A stretch of 41,639 nucleotides of DNA from Gemmatimonadota bacterium (GTDB lineage: Bacteria > Gemmatimonadota > Gemmatimonadetes > Gemmatimonadales > Gemmatimonadaceae), in the NCBI GenBank assembly GCA_028287285.1, contig JAQBPY010000032.1, forward strand, positions 1-41,639. The letters are read 5' to 3'. This document shows, one piece after another, positions 15,781 through 24,186 of this stretch. Position 1 is the stretch's first letter, and the number at the start of each line of letters is the position of its first letter. A program made the position numbers and the translations under genes. The notes under the pieces are model-generated. The model did no database searches and was not told the DNA's origin. It saw only the letters and a list, made by a program, of their open reading frames with translations.

Positions 15781-18386
15781 GTGGTGCCGTTGCCACTCCG
15801 CTGATGCAGCAGTACCGGGAGATCAAGGGACGGCATCCGAATGCCATTCTCTTTTTCCGGATGGGTGACTTCTACGAAATGTTCTACGAAGATGCCGAGA
15901 CGGCGTCCCGTGTGTTAGGGTTGACGTTGACGTCGCGCAACAATGGCGGCGCAGCTGAAGTGCCGCTCGCCGGCGTTCCTGTAAAGGCCGGACCGGACTA
16001 CATTCGCCGGCTCGTGCAGCATGGGTACCGGGTGTCCGTGTGCGAGCAGGTGGAAGATCCCAAGGTCGCAAAAGGCATCGTCCGCCGAGAAGTGGTGGAG
16101 ACGATATCACCCGGCGTGGCGTTCGCGGATGACCTGCTCGACGGCACGCGCAACAATTTTGTCGTCGCCGTTGGCGCTGTCGTCGGCAATGTCGTGGGCA
16201 TTGCGGCGGCGGATGTCTCGACGGGTGAATTTCGGCTGGCGGTAACGGCGCGCGCAGAGATCGACACCATGCTTGCACGCTTCGCCCCCCGTGAGGTGCT
16301 GCTCCCGCGCGGCGCGGATGCACTGCCGCATACGTCCGCACTCGACGGCGTGCTCGTGACCGAGCGCGACGCCTGGGAATTCGACGAGCCCATGGCCCGC
16401 GAAGACCTTGCTCGGCACTTTAGCATGCGTGGGCTCGATGGGCTGGGGCTCGAAGCAATTGATGGGCCGGCCATTGCCGCTGCCGGTGCGTTGCTCCGCT
16501 ACCTGAAGGAGATGCAGCCCGCCGGTGTGCCGCAGCTTGCGCGTCCCACCGTGGAGCGTGCGGGCGGCGTGATGCCGCTCGACGAAATGACACGTCGGAA
16601 TCTCGAGCTGGTGGAATCGCTGCGCGGCGTGGATACGAGCGGCACGCTGCTCGCCGTGCTGGATCGCACCATGACACCGATGGGGGCACGCCTGCTCCGG
16701 CAGTGGTTGCTCGCGCCGCTAGTAGACCGGGCACGCATCGACCTCCGTCTCGACGCCGTTGCCGCGCTCGTGAATGACGCCGGCGCACGCGATGCGCTGC
16801 GGACGTCGCTCGACGGGGTGCGAGACGTCGAACGTCTTGGCAGCAAGGCAGCGGCAGGGCGTGCGACACCGCGAGAGCTTGGCGCACTGGGCGCATCGCT
16901 CACGCGGTTGCCGGATGTGGAAGCGGCTGTAAGGCGGCTGCATGGTGCCGGCGTCATCGAACAACTCATGACGCGCTGGGAAGGCTGCGCGGACATGGCG
17001 ACGTCCGTACGCACCACGCTCGTGGAACGGCCGCCGCTTACGCTGGGCGACGAAGCGACCATTGCTGCCGGCGTGGACGAGGAGCTCGACACCCTGCGCA
17101 CATTGCGCGACGGCGGCAAGGACGCCATTGCCGCGATTCAGACCGAGGAGCGCGCGCGCACCGGCATCACGTCGCTCAAGGTCGGCTACAACCGTGTGTT
17201 CGGCTACTTCATCGAAGTCACCAATACCCACAAGGATCTCATTCCGCCGGATTACCAGCGCCGGCAAACCCTTACGGGTGCCGAACGGTATGTCACGCCG
17301 GCGTTGAAGGAGTACGAGGAAAAGGTGTTGACGGCCGCCGAGCGTATCGAGGTGCGGGAGCGGATGTTGTTCGACGCACTCCGTGCGGCCATTGGCCGCG
17401 AGATCGAGCGTATTCAATGTTCCGCGCGCATTCTCTCGGAGCTCGATGTGCTGGCGACGTTGGCTGACGTCGCCGCGCGCGAGGGGTATGTACGCCCCAC
17501 CCTCACCGATGGCTTCGACCTCACCATCCAGGCGGGCCGGCATCCCGTGGTCGAACGGATGATGCCGCGTGACAAGTTCATTCCCAACGATGTGACACTC
17601 GTCGAAGATGCGCGCCTCGTGATCCTCACGGGGCCCAACATGGCGGGCAAGAGCACGATCCTGCGGCAGATCGGCCTGATCGTGCTCATGGCGCAAACGG
17701 GCAGTTTTGTTCCCGCGTCGGCTGCGACGATTGGCGTGTGCGACCGTGTCTTTACGCGCGTGGGTGCGAGCGACAACCTCGTGCGCGGGCAGTCGACGTT
17801 CATGGTGGAAATGGCGGAAACGAGTGCGATCCTGCATTCGGCTACACGCCGGAGCCTGGTGCTCTTGGACGAGATCGGGCGCGGCACGAGCACGTACGAT
17901 GGCGTGTCCATTGCCTGGGCGGTGAGCGAGCACTTGCATGACGCCATTGGCTGCAAGACCGTGTTCGCCACGCACTATCACGAGCTCGTGCAGCTCGCAG
18001 ACGAATTAGTAGCAGTAAGGAACTATAATGTGGGCGTGCGGGAAGTCGGCGACCAGATTCTCTTTCTGCACCGACTGATGCCCGGTGGTGCGGATCGCAG
18101 TTACGGCATTGAAGTGGGCAAGCTCGCGGGGTTGCCGGCGCCGGTGATTGCGCGTGCACGGACGGTGCTCGCGTTGCTCGAGGGTGAGGCGGAGCACCTC
18201 GTGCCGGCGCTCGCACCAAACGCGAAACGCGCGAAGCCCGCACCACCTGTCGACCAGCTCGGCCTTTTTGCCGTGGTGCCAACGCACATTGCCGTGGAAC
18301 GGCTCAAGGGCACGGACGTGAACGCACTCACACCGCTGGCGGCGCTGCAACTCGTTGCCGAATTGATCGAGCAGGCGAAAGCGTGA
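15777..18386 (+). CDS. mutS: DNA mismatch repair protein MutS
   Basis: The 869-residue protein recognises mismatches and starts repair. It begins at a GTG with a GTGA overlap. The N-terminal mismatch-binding motif is present (FFRMGDFYEMF, holding the Phe-x-Glu pair). Walker A is GPNMAGKST near residue 618, Walker B is LVLLDEIGRGTSTYDG, and FATHYHEL follows. Length and all five domains fit MutS1. An AT-rich patch near 18003-18030 uses TTA, GTA and AGG codons and contains TATAAT at 18024-18029. Confidence 0.97.
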   Translation: MSGAVATPLMQQYREIKGRHPNAILFFRMGDFYEMFYEDAETASRVLGLTLTSRNNGGAAEVPLAGVPVKAGPDYIRRLVQHGYRVSVCEQVEDPKVAKGIVRREVVETISPGVAFADDLLDGTRNNFVVAVGAVVGNVVGIAAADVSTGEFRLAVTARAEIDTMLARFAPREVLLPRGADALPHTSALDGVLVTERDAWEFDEPMAREDLARHFSMRGLDGLGLEAIDGPAIAAAGALLRYLKEMQPAGVPQLARPTVERAGGVMPLDEMTRRNLELVESLRGVDTSGTLLAVLDRTMTPMGARLLRQWLLAPLVDRARIDLRLDAVAALVNDAGARDALRTSLDGVRDVERLGSKAAAGRATPRELGALGASLTRLPDVEAAVRRLHGAGVIEQLMTRWEGCADMATSVRTTLVERPPLTLGDEATIAAGVDEELDTLRTLRDGGKDAIAAIQTEERARTGITSLKVGYNRVFGYFIEVTNTHKDLIPPDYQRRQTLTGAERYVTPALKEYEEKVLTAAERIEVRERMLFDALRAAIGREIERIQCSARILSELDVLATLADVAAREGYVRPTLTDGFDLTIQAGRHPVVERMMPRDKFIPNDVTLVEDARLVILTGPNMAGKSTILRQIGLIVLMAQTGSFVPASAATIGVCDRVFTRVGASDNLVRGQSTFMVEMAETSAILHSATRRSLVLLDEIGRGTSTYDGVSIAWAVSEHLHDAIGCKTVFATHYHELVQLADELVAVRNYNVGVREVGDQILFLHRLMPGGADRSYGIEVGKLAGLPAPVIARARTVLALLEGEAEHLVPALAPNAKRAKPAPPVDQLGLFAVVPTHIAVERLKGTDVNALTPLAALQLVAELIEQAKA

Positions 18387-18820
18387 AGCGTATCGTTGCC
18401 GTTGCCCTGCTGAGTGCTGCCGCGTGCAAGGACACCGACGGCACGCAGCGCATGGCGCAAGCATTTCAGGGGCACGCCGAGCGTCCGGACGAAGTGCCAA
18501 AGGTGCTCAACACCGAGCTGCCCTTTCACTATCCGGTTGCGCTCTATGAGCGGCGCGTGCAGGCCAATGTCACGTTGCGGCTGTTCATCGACACGAATGG
18601 CCGTACCCAGGCAGACTCGACTCGCATCGAAGCGACGAGTGGATATCCCGGACTGGATTCCGCGGCGCTCAAGGGGTCGCGCGAGCTGCGGTTCGTGCCG
18701 GCCAAGCTGCGTGGCGAGCCCATGGCGACCACCGTGCTCTTTCCCGTTTACTTCCGTCACCCCGAAGCACATGCGCTGCCGGGTGACACGATCCTGAACA
18801 AACTTTCACACGCTCCATGA
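18383..18820 (+). CDS. TonB C-terminal-domain lipoprotein (energy transducer-like)
   Basis: The 145-residue product starts at a GTG overlapping the mutS stop (GTGA). The N-terminus ends in a lipobox (LLSAAAC). The rest matches the TonB_C fold: VLNTELPFHYPVALYERRVQANVTLRLFI is spread over two strands and a helix, then LDSAALKGSRELRFVPAKLRGEPM. Such single-domain proteins are common where TonB receptors are numerous, but a lipid anchor and no long proline linker make energy transduction uncertain. Confidence 0.7.
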   Translation: MKRIVAVALLSAAACKDTDGTQRMAQAFQGHAERPDEVPKVLNTELPFHYPVALYERRVQANVTLRLFIDTNGRTQADSTRIEATSGYPGLDSAALKGSRELRFVPAKLRGEPMATTVLFPVYFRHPEAHALPGDTILNKLSHAP

Positions 18821-20211
18821 GCCACAACAACGCGAAGCCGTACGACAACGTGCTGGGCCTCATTGGCTGGACGCCGCTCATCCGGCTCAACCGGGTAACG
18901 CGCGGCATCCGCACGCCTGTATATGGCAAGGCGGACTTCTTCAATCCCGGCGGCTCGGTAAAAGACCGCATCGGCATGCCCATCATCGAGGCGGCCGAGC
19001 GAGCGGGGAAGCTCAAGCCCGGCGGCACCATTGTAGAAGGCACGAGCGGCAACACCGGCGTGGGGCTCGCGGTGGCCGCGGCGCTCAAGGGCTACAAGTG
19101 CATCTTCACGATGCCGGACAAGATGTCGCAGGAAAAAGTGCGGCTCCTCAAGGCCTTTGGCGCGGAGGTGATCATCACGCCCACGGCGGTGGCGTATGAC
19201 CATCCGGACAACTACGTGATGATGGCCAAGCGCATCGCCGAGTCGACCCCGAATGCGATTCTGGCGAACCAGTTCTACAACCAGGCCAACCCGGATGCGC
19301 ACTACGCCACTACCGGCCCCGAGCTCTGGGAGCAGACGGACGGAAAGATTACGCACTTCGTGGCGTCGGCCGGAACGGGCGGGACGCTCACCGGGGTGGG
19401 GCGATACCTCAAGGAGAAGAACCCTAAAATCAGGATCATCTCCGGAGATCCGGTGGGGTCGATTCTGGCCGAGCTGTGGCGGAGCAAGGGTGAGAACAAG
19501 CAGGTGGGGGCGCCCTACAAGATTGAGGGGGTGGGCCAAGACAAGCTTCCGGCGACGTTGGATCTGTCGCTGGTGGACGATTATCGGACAGTGAGCGACC
19601 GTGATTCCTTCGCAATGGCCCGCCGCCTCACGCGCGACGAGGGATTGTTCGTGGGTGGGTCGTCCGGGCTGAACACGCACGTCGCGCTGCAGGTCGCTCG
19701 TGAAGTGGATGACCCCGAGGCACTCGTGGTGACCTTCCTGTGCGACACCGGCGAGCGCTACCTGTCCAAGCTCTACAACGACGAGTGGATGCGCGAAAAC
19801 CAGCTCCTCGAGCCGGACAGGGTCACGCTTGGCGACCTGCTGGAGCACAAGGGCGATGGTGCGCCGGGGGCCGTGGTGAGTGCCGTGCCGGGCCAGCTGG
19901 TGCGCCAAGCGCTGGGGCTCATGCGTCTCCACAACGTGTCGCAGCTTCCCGTGCTCGAGGGGAACGAGTGCATTGGCAGCGTCACGGAGTATGCGCTCAC
20001 ACAGCGTGGGCTCGAGAGCTCGCGCTTCCTGGATGCGGTCGTCAGCGAGGTGATGGACGAGCCTTTCCCGGTGATCGACGCGTCGCAACACGTGGAGTCG
20101 GTCCAGAAGCTGCTATCAAAGGCGACGCCGGCGGTGATCGTGCGTCAGGATGGGGCGATTGCGGGGATCGTGACGCGGTCGGACATGCTGGCGTATCTCA
20201 TGAATAGGTAG
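18817..20211 (+). CDS. cystathionine beta-synthase (PLP enzyme with CBS pair)
   Basis: The 464-residue enzyme condenses serine (or O-acetylserine) with homocysteine or sulfide. The PLP lysine is K49 in NPGGSVKDR, and the phosphate-binding loop GTSGNTG follows near residue 73, with GTGGTLTGVGRYLK for the second loop. The last 120 residues hold two CBS domains (GLMRLHNVSQLPVLEGNECIGSVTE and VIVRQDGAIAGIVTRSDMLAYL), which makes it the CBS rather than plain cysteine synthase form. Whether the reaction is towards cystathionine or cysteine cannot be read here. It starts with an ATGA overlap. Confidence 0.88.
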   Translation: MSHNNAKPYDNVLGLIGWTPLIRLNRVTRGIRTPVYGKADFFNPGGSVKDRIGMPIIEAAERAGKLKPGGTIVEGTSGNTGVGLAVAAALKGYKCIFTMPDKMSQEKVRLLKAFGAEVIITPTAVAYDHPDNYVMMAKRIAESTPNAILANQFYNQANPDAHYATTGPELWEQTDGKITHFVASAGTGGTLTGVGRYLKEKNPKIRIISGDPVGSILAELWRSKGENKQVGAPYKIEGVGQDKLPATLDLSLVDDYRTVSDRDSFAMARRLTRDEGLFVGGSSGLNTHVALQVAREVDDPEALVVTFLCDTGERYLSKLYNDEWMRENQLLEPDRVTLGDLLEHKGDGAPGAVVSAVPGQLVRQALGLMRLHNVSQLPVLEGNECIGSVTEYALTQRGLESSRFLDAVVSEVMDEPFPVIDASQHVESVQKLLSKATPAVIVRQDGAIAGIVTRSDMLAYLMNR

Positions 20212-20215
20212 GTGG

Positions 20216-20500
20216 GCGGGCGGTCAGTCAGTCGGTCAGTCGGTCAGTCGGTCAGTTCTCGATGTCATCCCGCAGGAGCGAAGCGAGTGTCGGGAGATAC
20301 TCACCTTGGCCAGGGGGCACGTCTGGCCACCATCGCAGGTCGGCTATCTCCCGACATTCGTTCGCGTTGCTCACTCCTGCGGGATGACATCGAGATCCGA
20401 CTAACTGACCGACTGACCGACTGACCGACTGACCGACCGACCGACCGACCGACCGACCGACCGACCGACTGACCGACCGACTGACCGACTGACCGCTCGT
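20216..20500. repeat. large nested palindromic element with GGTCAGTC/GACTGACC tails, copy B
   Basis: The core is a nested hairpin. There are perfect 22-bp arms at 20257-20278 and 20374-20395, 12-bp arms at 20288-20299 and 20345-20356, and 7-bp arms at 20307-20313 and 20323-20329. Outside it are CGGTCAGT repeats on the left (20221-20254) and ACTGACCG/GACC repeats on the right (about 20404-20494). The core carries GTCATCCCGCAGGAGCGAAG, a style of palindromic extragenic repeat. It follows the cystathionine beta-synthase stop, so it could end transcription, or be a non-autonomous mobile repeat. Confidence 0.75.
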
Positions 20501-20529
20501 CTCACAAAACCACTCAGACAGGAAGCACG

Positions 20530-21555
20530 GTGCGCATAACAGTACTGATGGGCGGGACCTCGTCCGAGCGTGATGTTTCGCTGGCCTCGGGGCTGCGCAT
20601 CGCGCAGGCACTGCGCACGCGAGGACACTCGGTGAGTACCGTCGACACCGCCAAGGGCGCGCTGAGCGAGGACGAGGAGACACGGATGCTCGCCGGGGGC
20701 GTCGTCAAACAGACTCCGCCCACGCCGGAAGAGCTGGCGCGCATGAGCTCCGAGTCCGTCGCGGACACCGCGGCGCGGCTGCCCAGGCGCGGTGAGTGCG
20801 ACGTCGCCTTTCTCGCGCTGCACGGCGGCCGCGGCGAAGACGGCACCGTGCAGGCGATGCTCGACCTTGCCGGCGTGCCGTACACCGGCAGCGGCCACCT
20901 GCCCAGCGCGCTCGCCATGGACAAGGATCTCTCCAAGCACCTCATGCGTGCCGCGGGGGTGCAGACGGCGAACTGGATCATGGCCACCGATCCCCTTGCG
21001 TACCCCAACGAAGCCGACGTCGAAGGAACGTTGGGGTTTCCCCTTATCGTCAAACCCTCCAAGCAGGGCTCCACGGTTGGACTCTCGCTCGTGCGCTCGC
21101 GCGCGGAGCTCGCACCGGCCATCACCGAAGCATTCAAGCACGACGACGAAGTGATGCTCGAGCAGTTCATCGCCGGGCGCGAGTTCACGGTGAGCATCCT
21201 GGGCAGCGACGCGCTTCCGGTTGGCGAGATCATCCCGAAAAAGGAGATCTACGACTACGAGTGCAAGTACACGGCAGGCATGGCGGAGGAGATCTTTCCC
21301 GCCGCCCTCTCGGCGGCCGAGGCGGCAGCCGTGCAGGATGCGGCAAAACGTACCTTCGCGGCCCTCAAGCTCAGCGGCTGCGCACGCATTGATTTTCGCA
21401 TGGCGGCCGACGGCGGCTTTTACTGTCTCGAGGCCAATACATTACCGGGCATGACTGCAACGAGTCTCGTTCCCCAGGCCGCCGCTGCCGCTGGGATCAC
21501 CTTCCCCGAGCTGTGCGAGCGCATCGCACTGCTCGCGCTCGCATCGGGCGCATGA
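20530..21555 (+). CDS. ddl: D-alanine--D-alanine ligase
   Basis: The 341-residue ATP-grasp enzyme joins two D-alanines for peptidoglycan. It starts at a GTG at 20530 with AGGAAG 4 nt upstream, giving the usual MRITVLMGGTSSERDVSLASG. The motifs LHGGRGEDGTVQAMLDLAGVPYTG (split across the substrate loop), FPLIVKPSKQGSTVGLS and a C-terminal CLEANTLPGMTATSLVPQAA match Ddl. A run of palindromic repeats lies just before it. The following unknown gene overlaps it by ATGA. Confidence 0.95.
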   Translation: MRITVLMGGTSSERDVSLASGLRIAQALRTRGHSVSTVDTAKGALSEDEETRMLAGGVVKQTPPTPEELARMSSESVADTAARLPRRGECDVAFLALHGGRGEDGTVQAMLDLAGVPYTGSGHLPSALAMDKDLSKHLMRAAGVQTANWIMATDPLAYPNEADVEGTLGFPLIVKPSKQGSTVGLSLVRSRAELAPAITEAFKHDDEVMLEQFIAGREFTVSILGSDALPVGEIIPKKEIYDYECKYTAGMAEEIFPAALSAAEAAAVQDAAKRTFAALKLSGCARIDFRMAADGGFYCLEANTLPGMTATSLVPQAAAAAGITFPELCERIALLALASGA

Positions 21556-22286
21556 GCAAGGACGCCGTGAGGCTGCCCGGTCTCAGCGCTGCACTGGCAG
21601 GCATCCCGGCCGGACTGCAGACCATCGGGCCATGGTCGGGACGCCGCCAGCTGTTCGTGAAATTTGCCGGAGAAGCCGAGACCGCCACGATTTATTCGGC
21701 GGCGGCGCTTCAGGGCGAGCTCAAGCGGCTTACGGCGCGGTCGAAGTACCACTCGGTGGCGATCATTGGGCGCGATGCGCTCGTCGAAGCGGAGTTCTTG
21801 ATCGCGGTATTCCAGCAGAACTGCCCGGACAGCCAGAACAACCAGAACAGCCAAAACCGTCCGCTGCCCGTGATGCTCGATCATGACGGCCAGCGCCCGT
21901 CAGCTCTCGAGGCGCTTCTGCCGACACTTTCACTCGTGCAGGTCACGCTGGACGGGCGCGAAGGTGCGGCGTCCATTGAGCGGACCTGTGCGACGATCGA
22001 CCTGGCGGCGCAGGCGCCCGTGGATCACGCCGTGGCGATCATGGCGGTGTCGAACACCAGTGACGCCCCGCTTTTGCGGATCGTCGAGCAGGTACACAAG
22101 GCCAGCGCGGGCACCCAGATCGTGGTGCATCCACCGGCAGAGCTGGCAATGGAGCACGACCGGCGCTGGGTGTTGTGGCTGGAGCAGGCAATGGCCGTGC
22201 ACGGCGACGTCCGCGTCCTGCCGCGGTGGCCGGTGGCCGCTGCGTGGGGTCAGGATTCCGGAACCCGCAACGCACGATCCGGTTAG
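21552..22286 (+). CDS. protein of unknown function
   Basis: The 244-residue frame starts with ATGA overlap to ddl and has coding-like composition, so I regard it as real, but I do not recognise a family. It has alternating strand-helix segments (RQLFVKFAGEAETATIYSA, HSVAIIGRDALVEAEFLI, HAVAIMAVSNTSDAPLLRIVEQV), which suggests an alpha/beta fold. A low-complexity stretch QNNQNSQN sits near residues 94-101, encoded by a short tandem DNA repeat at 21831-21858. This looks like an expansion within a surface loop. No catalytic motif stands out. Confidence 0.6.
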   Translation: MSKDAVRLPGLSAALAGIPAGLQTIGPWSGRRQLFVKFAGEAETATIYSAAALQGELKRLTARSKYHSVAIIGRDALVEAEFLIAVFQQNCPDSQNNQNSQNRPLPVMLDHDGQRPSALEALLPTLSLVQVTLDGREGAASIERTCATIDLAAQAPVDHAVAIMAVSNTSDAPLLRIVEQVHKASAGTQIVVHPPAELAMEHDRRWVLWLEQAMAVHGDVRVLPRWPVAAAWGQDSGTRNARSG

Positions 22287-22361
22287 TACGTTCTAAGGAA
22301 GTGGCCGCAGGGCGCGGGCACGTTCGTCAGCTTCGGTTCAGCATTTGCTCACAGCATCGCG

Positions 22362-23300
22362 ATGTCGATTCCCCTCCAGTTCGACGAGCACGAAACGCCA
22401 CGCATGACGCAGGGCGTTCGTGTGCTGCTCGCGATCAACGTCGCCGGGCTGTTCCTGCAGTGGACGCTCGTCAGCGCCGCCGACGCCTTCGCGGTGCTGG
22501 GTTTCCAGGACCAGAGCCTCCAGAAGACACTGTGGAGCGCACTTACCTACATGTTCGTGCATCCGGGGTTTCCGCTCCTGGCGCTCAATATGTATGGGCT
22601 CGTGCTCTTTGGCCCTCGGCTCGAAGCGGCCATGGGGACGCGCGCCTTCACGCTCTACTATTTGTGGTGTGGCTTGGGCGGAGCGATGTTCCACCTGCTG
22701 TTCGTGCGCAGTGGCATTCTCGTGGGTGCATCGGCGGCCGTGTTCGGGGTGATGTTCGCGTACTGGCAGCAATGGCCGCGCGACGAGGTGGCCATCCTGG
22801 GTGTGATGCCCATTCGTGCCTGGACGCTGGTCTTACTGCTGCTGGTGGCGAATCTGGTGCTGGGCCTCCTGGGCGCCGCCGATCCCGCCACGGGCGGGGA
22901 CCGCCTGACCTACCTGGCGCACATGGGCGGGCTGGCGTTCGGGTGGCTGTACTTCCATACGCCGCCGGCCACGAGCCTGGACCGTCTGCGGCAGCGCATC
23001 TCGCCGGCGCCGGACTACCCCGAGGAAACACCCCCGCGGGCCATCCCGCGTACCTTGCCGCGCGCGCGGGCCCAGCGGGACGAAGTGGACGAGATCGTGG
23101 CCAAGAGCAAGGCGGTCGCGGCGCAGAAGCGGCCAGTGGCCCGGGCGACGATCACGCCGGTGCGGTCATCGCGCGAGGCGCGGGCGGCGGAGCTGGATCG
23201 GGTGCTGGACAAGATCTCGTCGACGGGGCTGGACTCGCTGTCGAATGACGAGCGGGCGGTCCTCGACGAAATGGCCAGGCGGCTGCGCGGGGAAGGCTAA
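22362..23300 (+). CDS. rhomboid-family intramembrane serine protease
   Basis: This 312-residue membrane protein has about six hydrophobic segments. The catalytic serine is S124 in GILVGASAAVFGV, and the catalytic histidine is H187 in YLAHMGGLAFGW. The L1 loop and the HPGFPLLALNMYGL segment also fit the family. The last 110 residues form a charged cytosolic tail (ATITPVRSSREARAAELDRVLDK, split by linkers) ending in SLSNDERAVLDEMARRLRG. This tail also occurs in GlpG-like bacterial rhomboids of this size. Start at the ATG at 22362. Confidence 0.88.
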   Translation: MSIPLQFDEHETPRMTQGVRVLLAINVAGLFLQWTLVSAADAFAVLGFQDQSLQKTLWSALTYMFVHPGFPLLALNMYGLVLFGPRLEAAMGTRAFTLYYLWCGLGGAMFHLLFVRSGILVGASAAVFGVMFAYWQQWPRDEVAILGVMPIRAWTLVLLLLVANLVLGLLGAADPATGGDRLTYLAHMGGLAFGWLYFHTPPATSLDRLRQRISPAPDYPEETPPRAIPRTLPRARAQRDEVDEIVAKSKAVAAQKRPVARATITPVRSSREARAAELDRVLDKISSTGLDSLSNDERAVLDEMARRLRGEG

Positions 23301-23457
23301 GAGCCTCAACAGATATACTGAGGTACCTGTATTTAGCCCAGGCTCCAGCCCATGCTCGGGTTCGGGGCCGAAAGCGCGAGCTGGCCGCCGGAAGCTCATT
23401 CCTTTTCCGCTGGCCGCTGGAACAAGCTGGTAGCTGGCGGCTCATAGCTCACAGCTC

Positions 23458-23489
23458 AAAAAAAGAGCCCCCTGGACTTGCCAGGGGGC
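23458..23489 (-). terminator. intrinsic terminator of the candidate small RNA
   Basis: Read on the minus strand, GCCCCCTGG, a CAAGT loop and CCAGGGGGC form a 9-bp perfect stem, then TC and seven T residues. The plus strand has no T run, so it works in the minus direction only. Confidence 0.8.
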
Positions 23490-23544
23490 AGTACCGCCAG
23501 GCCGTTCTCCCGGCGGCAACGGCCGACCCAGAGGGGACCGGCAC
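23458..23544 (-). ncRNA. candidate structured small RNA, about 87 nt
   Basis: On the minus strand, TATAAT (reverse complement of 23551-23556) lies 6-7 nt before the likely start at about 23544. The RNA can form stem 1 between 23518-23524 and 23500-23506 (GGCCGTT/AACGGCC). Five loop bases (23512-23516) can pair with 23494-23498 (CCGCC/GGCGG), giving an H-type pseudoknot. The 3' end is a perfect intrinsic terminator. No reading frame is present. It is not SRP RNA (no GGAAG-AGC core), not 6S (too short), and not a riboswitch for a downstream gene, since the only neighbour beyond it is the convergent rhomboid. Confidence 0.5.
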
Positions 23545-23550
23545 CACGCC

Positions 23551-23556
23551 ATTATA
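23551..23556 (-). promoter_or_regulatory. TATAAT box for the candidate small RNA
   Basis: The minus strand reads TATCTTATAATGG. The -10 is a perfect match to the bacterial consensus. The nearest TTGACT lies 24 nt upstream, too far for a standard -35, so the -35 is not identified. Confidence 0.5.
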
Positions 23557-23603
23557 AGATAGTTTTCATCTATGCGCCATAGTCAATTTGACCGCAAAGC
23601 GGC

Positions 23604-23615
23604 TAATTTTCGCGC
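23604..23615 (+). promoter_or_regulatory. leaderless -10 box for queF
   Basis: TAATTT at 23604-23609, 6 nt, then the ATG at 23616. It has the same layout as the holA, upp and YdcF promoters. Confidence 0.5.
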
Positions 23616-24014
23616 ATGCCACGACCAGACCTGCTCGAGACCTTCCCCAACCCCTGTCCGGGGCGGCCGTACGAGATCGCGATGGAGTGCCCCGAGTTCA
23701 CGTCGCTCTGTCCGCTGGGCGGTATTGAAGGTGATGCGGGCGACCTGAAACAGCTCGAGGGGGGGGCGCCGGACTTTGCCACGATGCACATCGTCTATGT
23801 GCCTGGCGACGTGTGCGTGGAGCTCAAGAGTCTCAAGCTCTACCTGTGGAGCTTCCGGAATGACGGCATCTTCTATGAACGTGCCGTCAACCGCATCCTG
23901 GACGACCTCTCCGCCGTGGTGAAGCCGGCGTGGATGGAGGTCAAGGGGGATTTCAACATCCGCGGCGGGATCAAGAGCGTGATTACGGCGCACGTCGGTG
24001 CTCGCACTGGGTGA
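23616..24014 (+). CDS. queF: NADPH-dependent 7-cyano-7-deazaguanine reductase, variant loop
   Basis: QueF reduces preQ0 to preQ1 for queuosine. The 132-residue product is the short form. The catalytic cysteine is C32 in FTSLCPLGG and the substrate glutamate region is CVELKSLKLYLWSFRN. In the standard enzyme the catalytic Asp follows Cys by 7 residues; here C32 and D53 are 21 apart, because about 14 extra residues (GIEGDAGDLKQLEG) sit between them. The usual FHE motif reads FYE (Y87 instead of His). Both changes are in or near the active site, so activity needs proof. No other queuosine genes are in view. Confidence 0.85.
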   Translation: MPRPDLLETFPNPCPGRPYEIAMECPEFTSLCPLGGIEGDAGDLKQLEGGAPDFATMHIVYVPGDVCVELKSLKLYLWSFRNDGIFYERAVNRILDDLSAVVKPAWMEVKGDFNIRGGIKSVITAHVGARTG

Positions 24015-24147
24015 CGCGGGTGCAGGATCGCGGGGTCATTCATTAGTTAGAGCAACCAATTCTCGCGGGCGTCAGCGTGTGCATTCCGCCGCCGGCGTGT
24101 GACCCATCGGTTACGATCCTCTCTTGCTCCAGCACGCTCCGGTAGCC

Positions 24148-24186
24148 TAGCTTTTGGCACCTTCCTTCTCCTCCCAGAGAGTCTTC
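24148..24186 (+). promoter_or_regulatory. promoter and short leader of the TonB receptor gene
   Basis: TAGCTT at 24148-24153 would place the start near 24160, leaving a leader of about 27 nt, with AGAGAG at 24174-24181 as the ribosome binding site. This is the leadered counterpart of the leaderless boxes. Confidence 0.4.

Larger units (their letters stand above)
23301..23615. other. 315-bp intergenic region between rhomboid and queF
   Basis: From left to right it holds degenerate AGCTxxT/C repeats (about 23424-23456), a minus-strand terminator, a predicted pseudoknot, a minus-strand TATAAT box, and the leaderless queF promoter. The parts are listed separately. No open frame is credible. Confidence 0.5.

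Noticed and set aside
20404..20494. CRISPR-like array from the GACC/GACTGACC repeats
   Set aside because: Units are 4-8 bp with no unique spacers, so it is a simple tandem repeat.
23458..23556. SRP RNA, 6S RNA or preQ1 riboswitch for queF
   Set aside because: No SRP GGAAG core, too short for 6S, and on the wrong strand for queF control.
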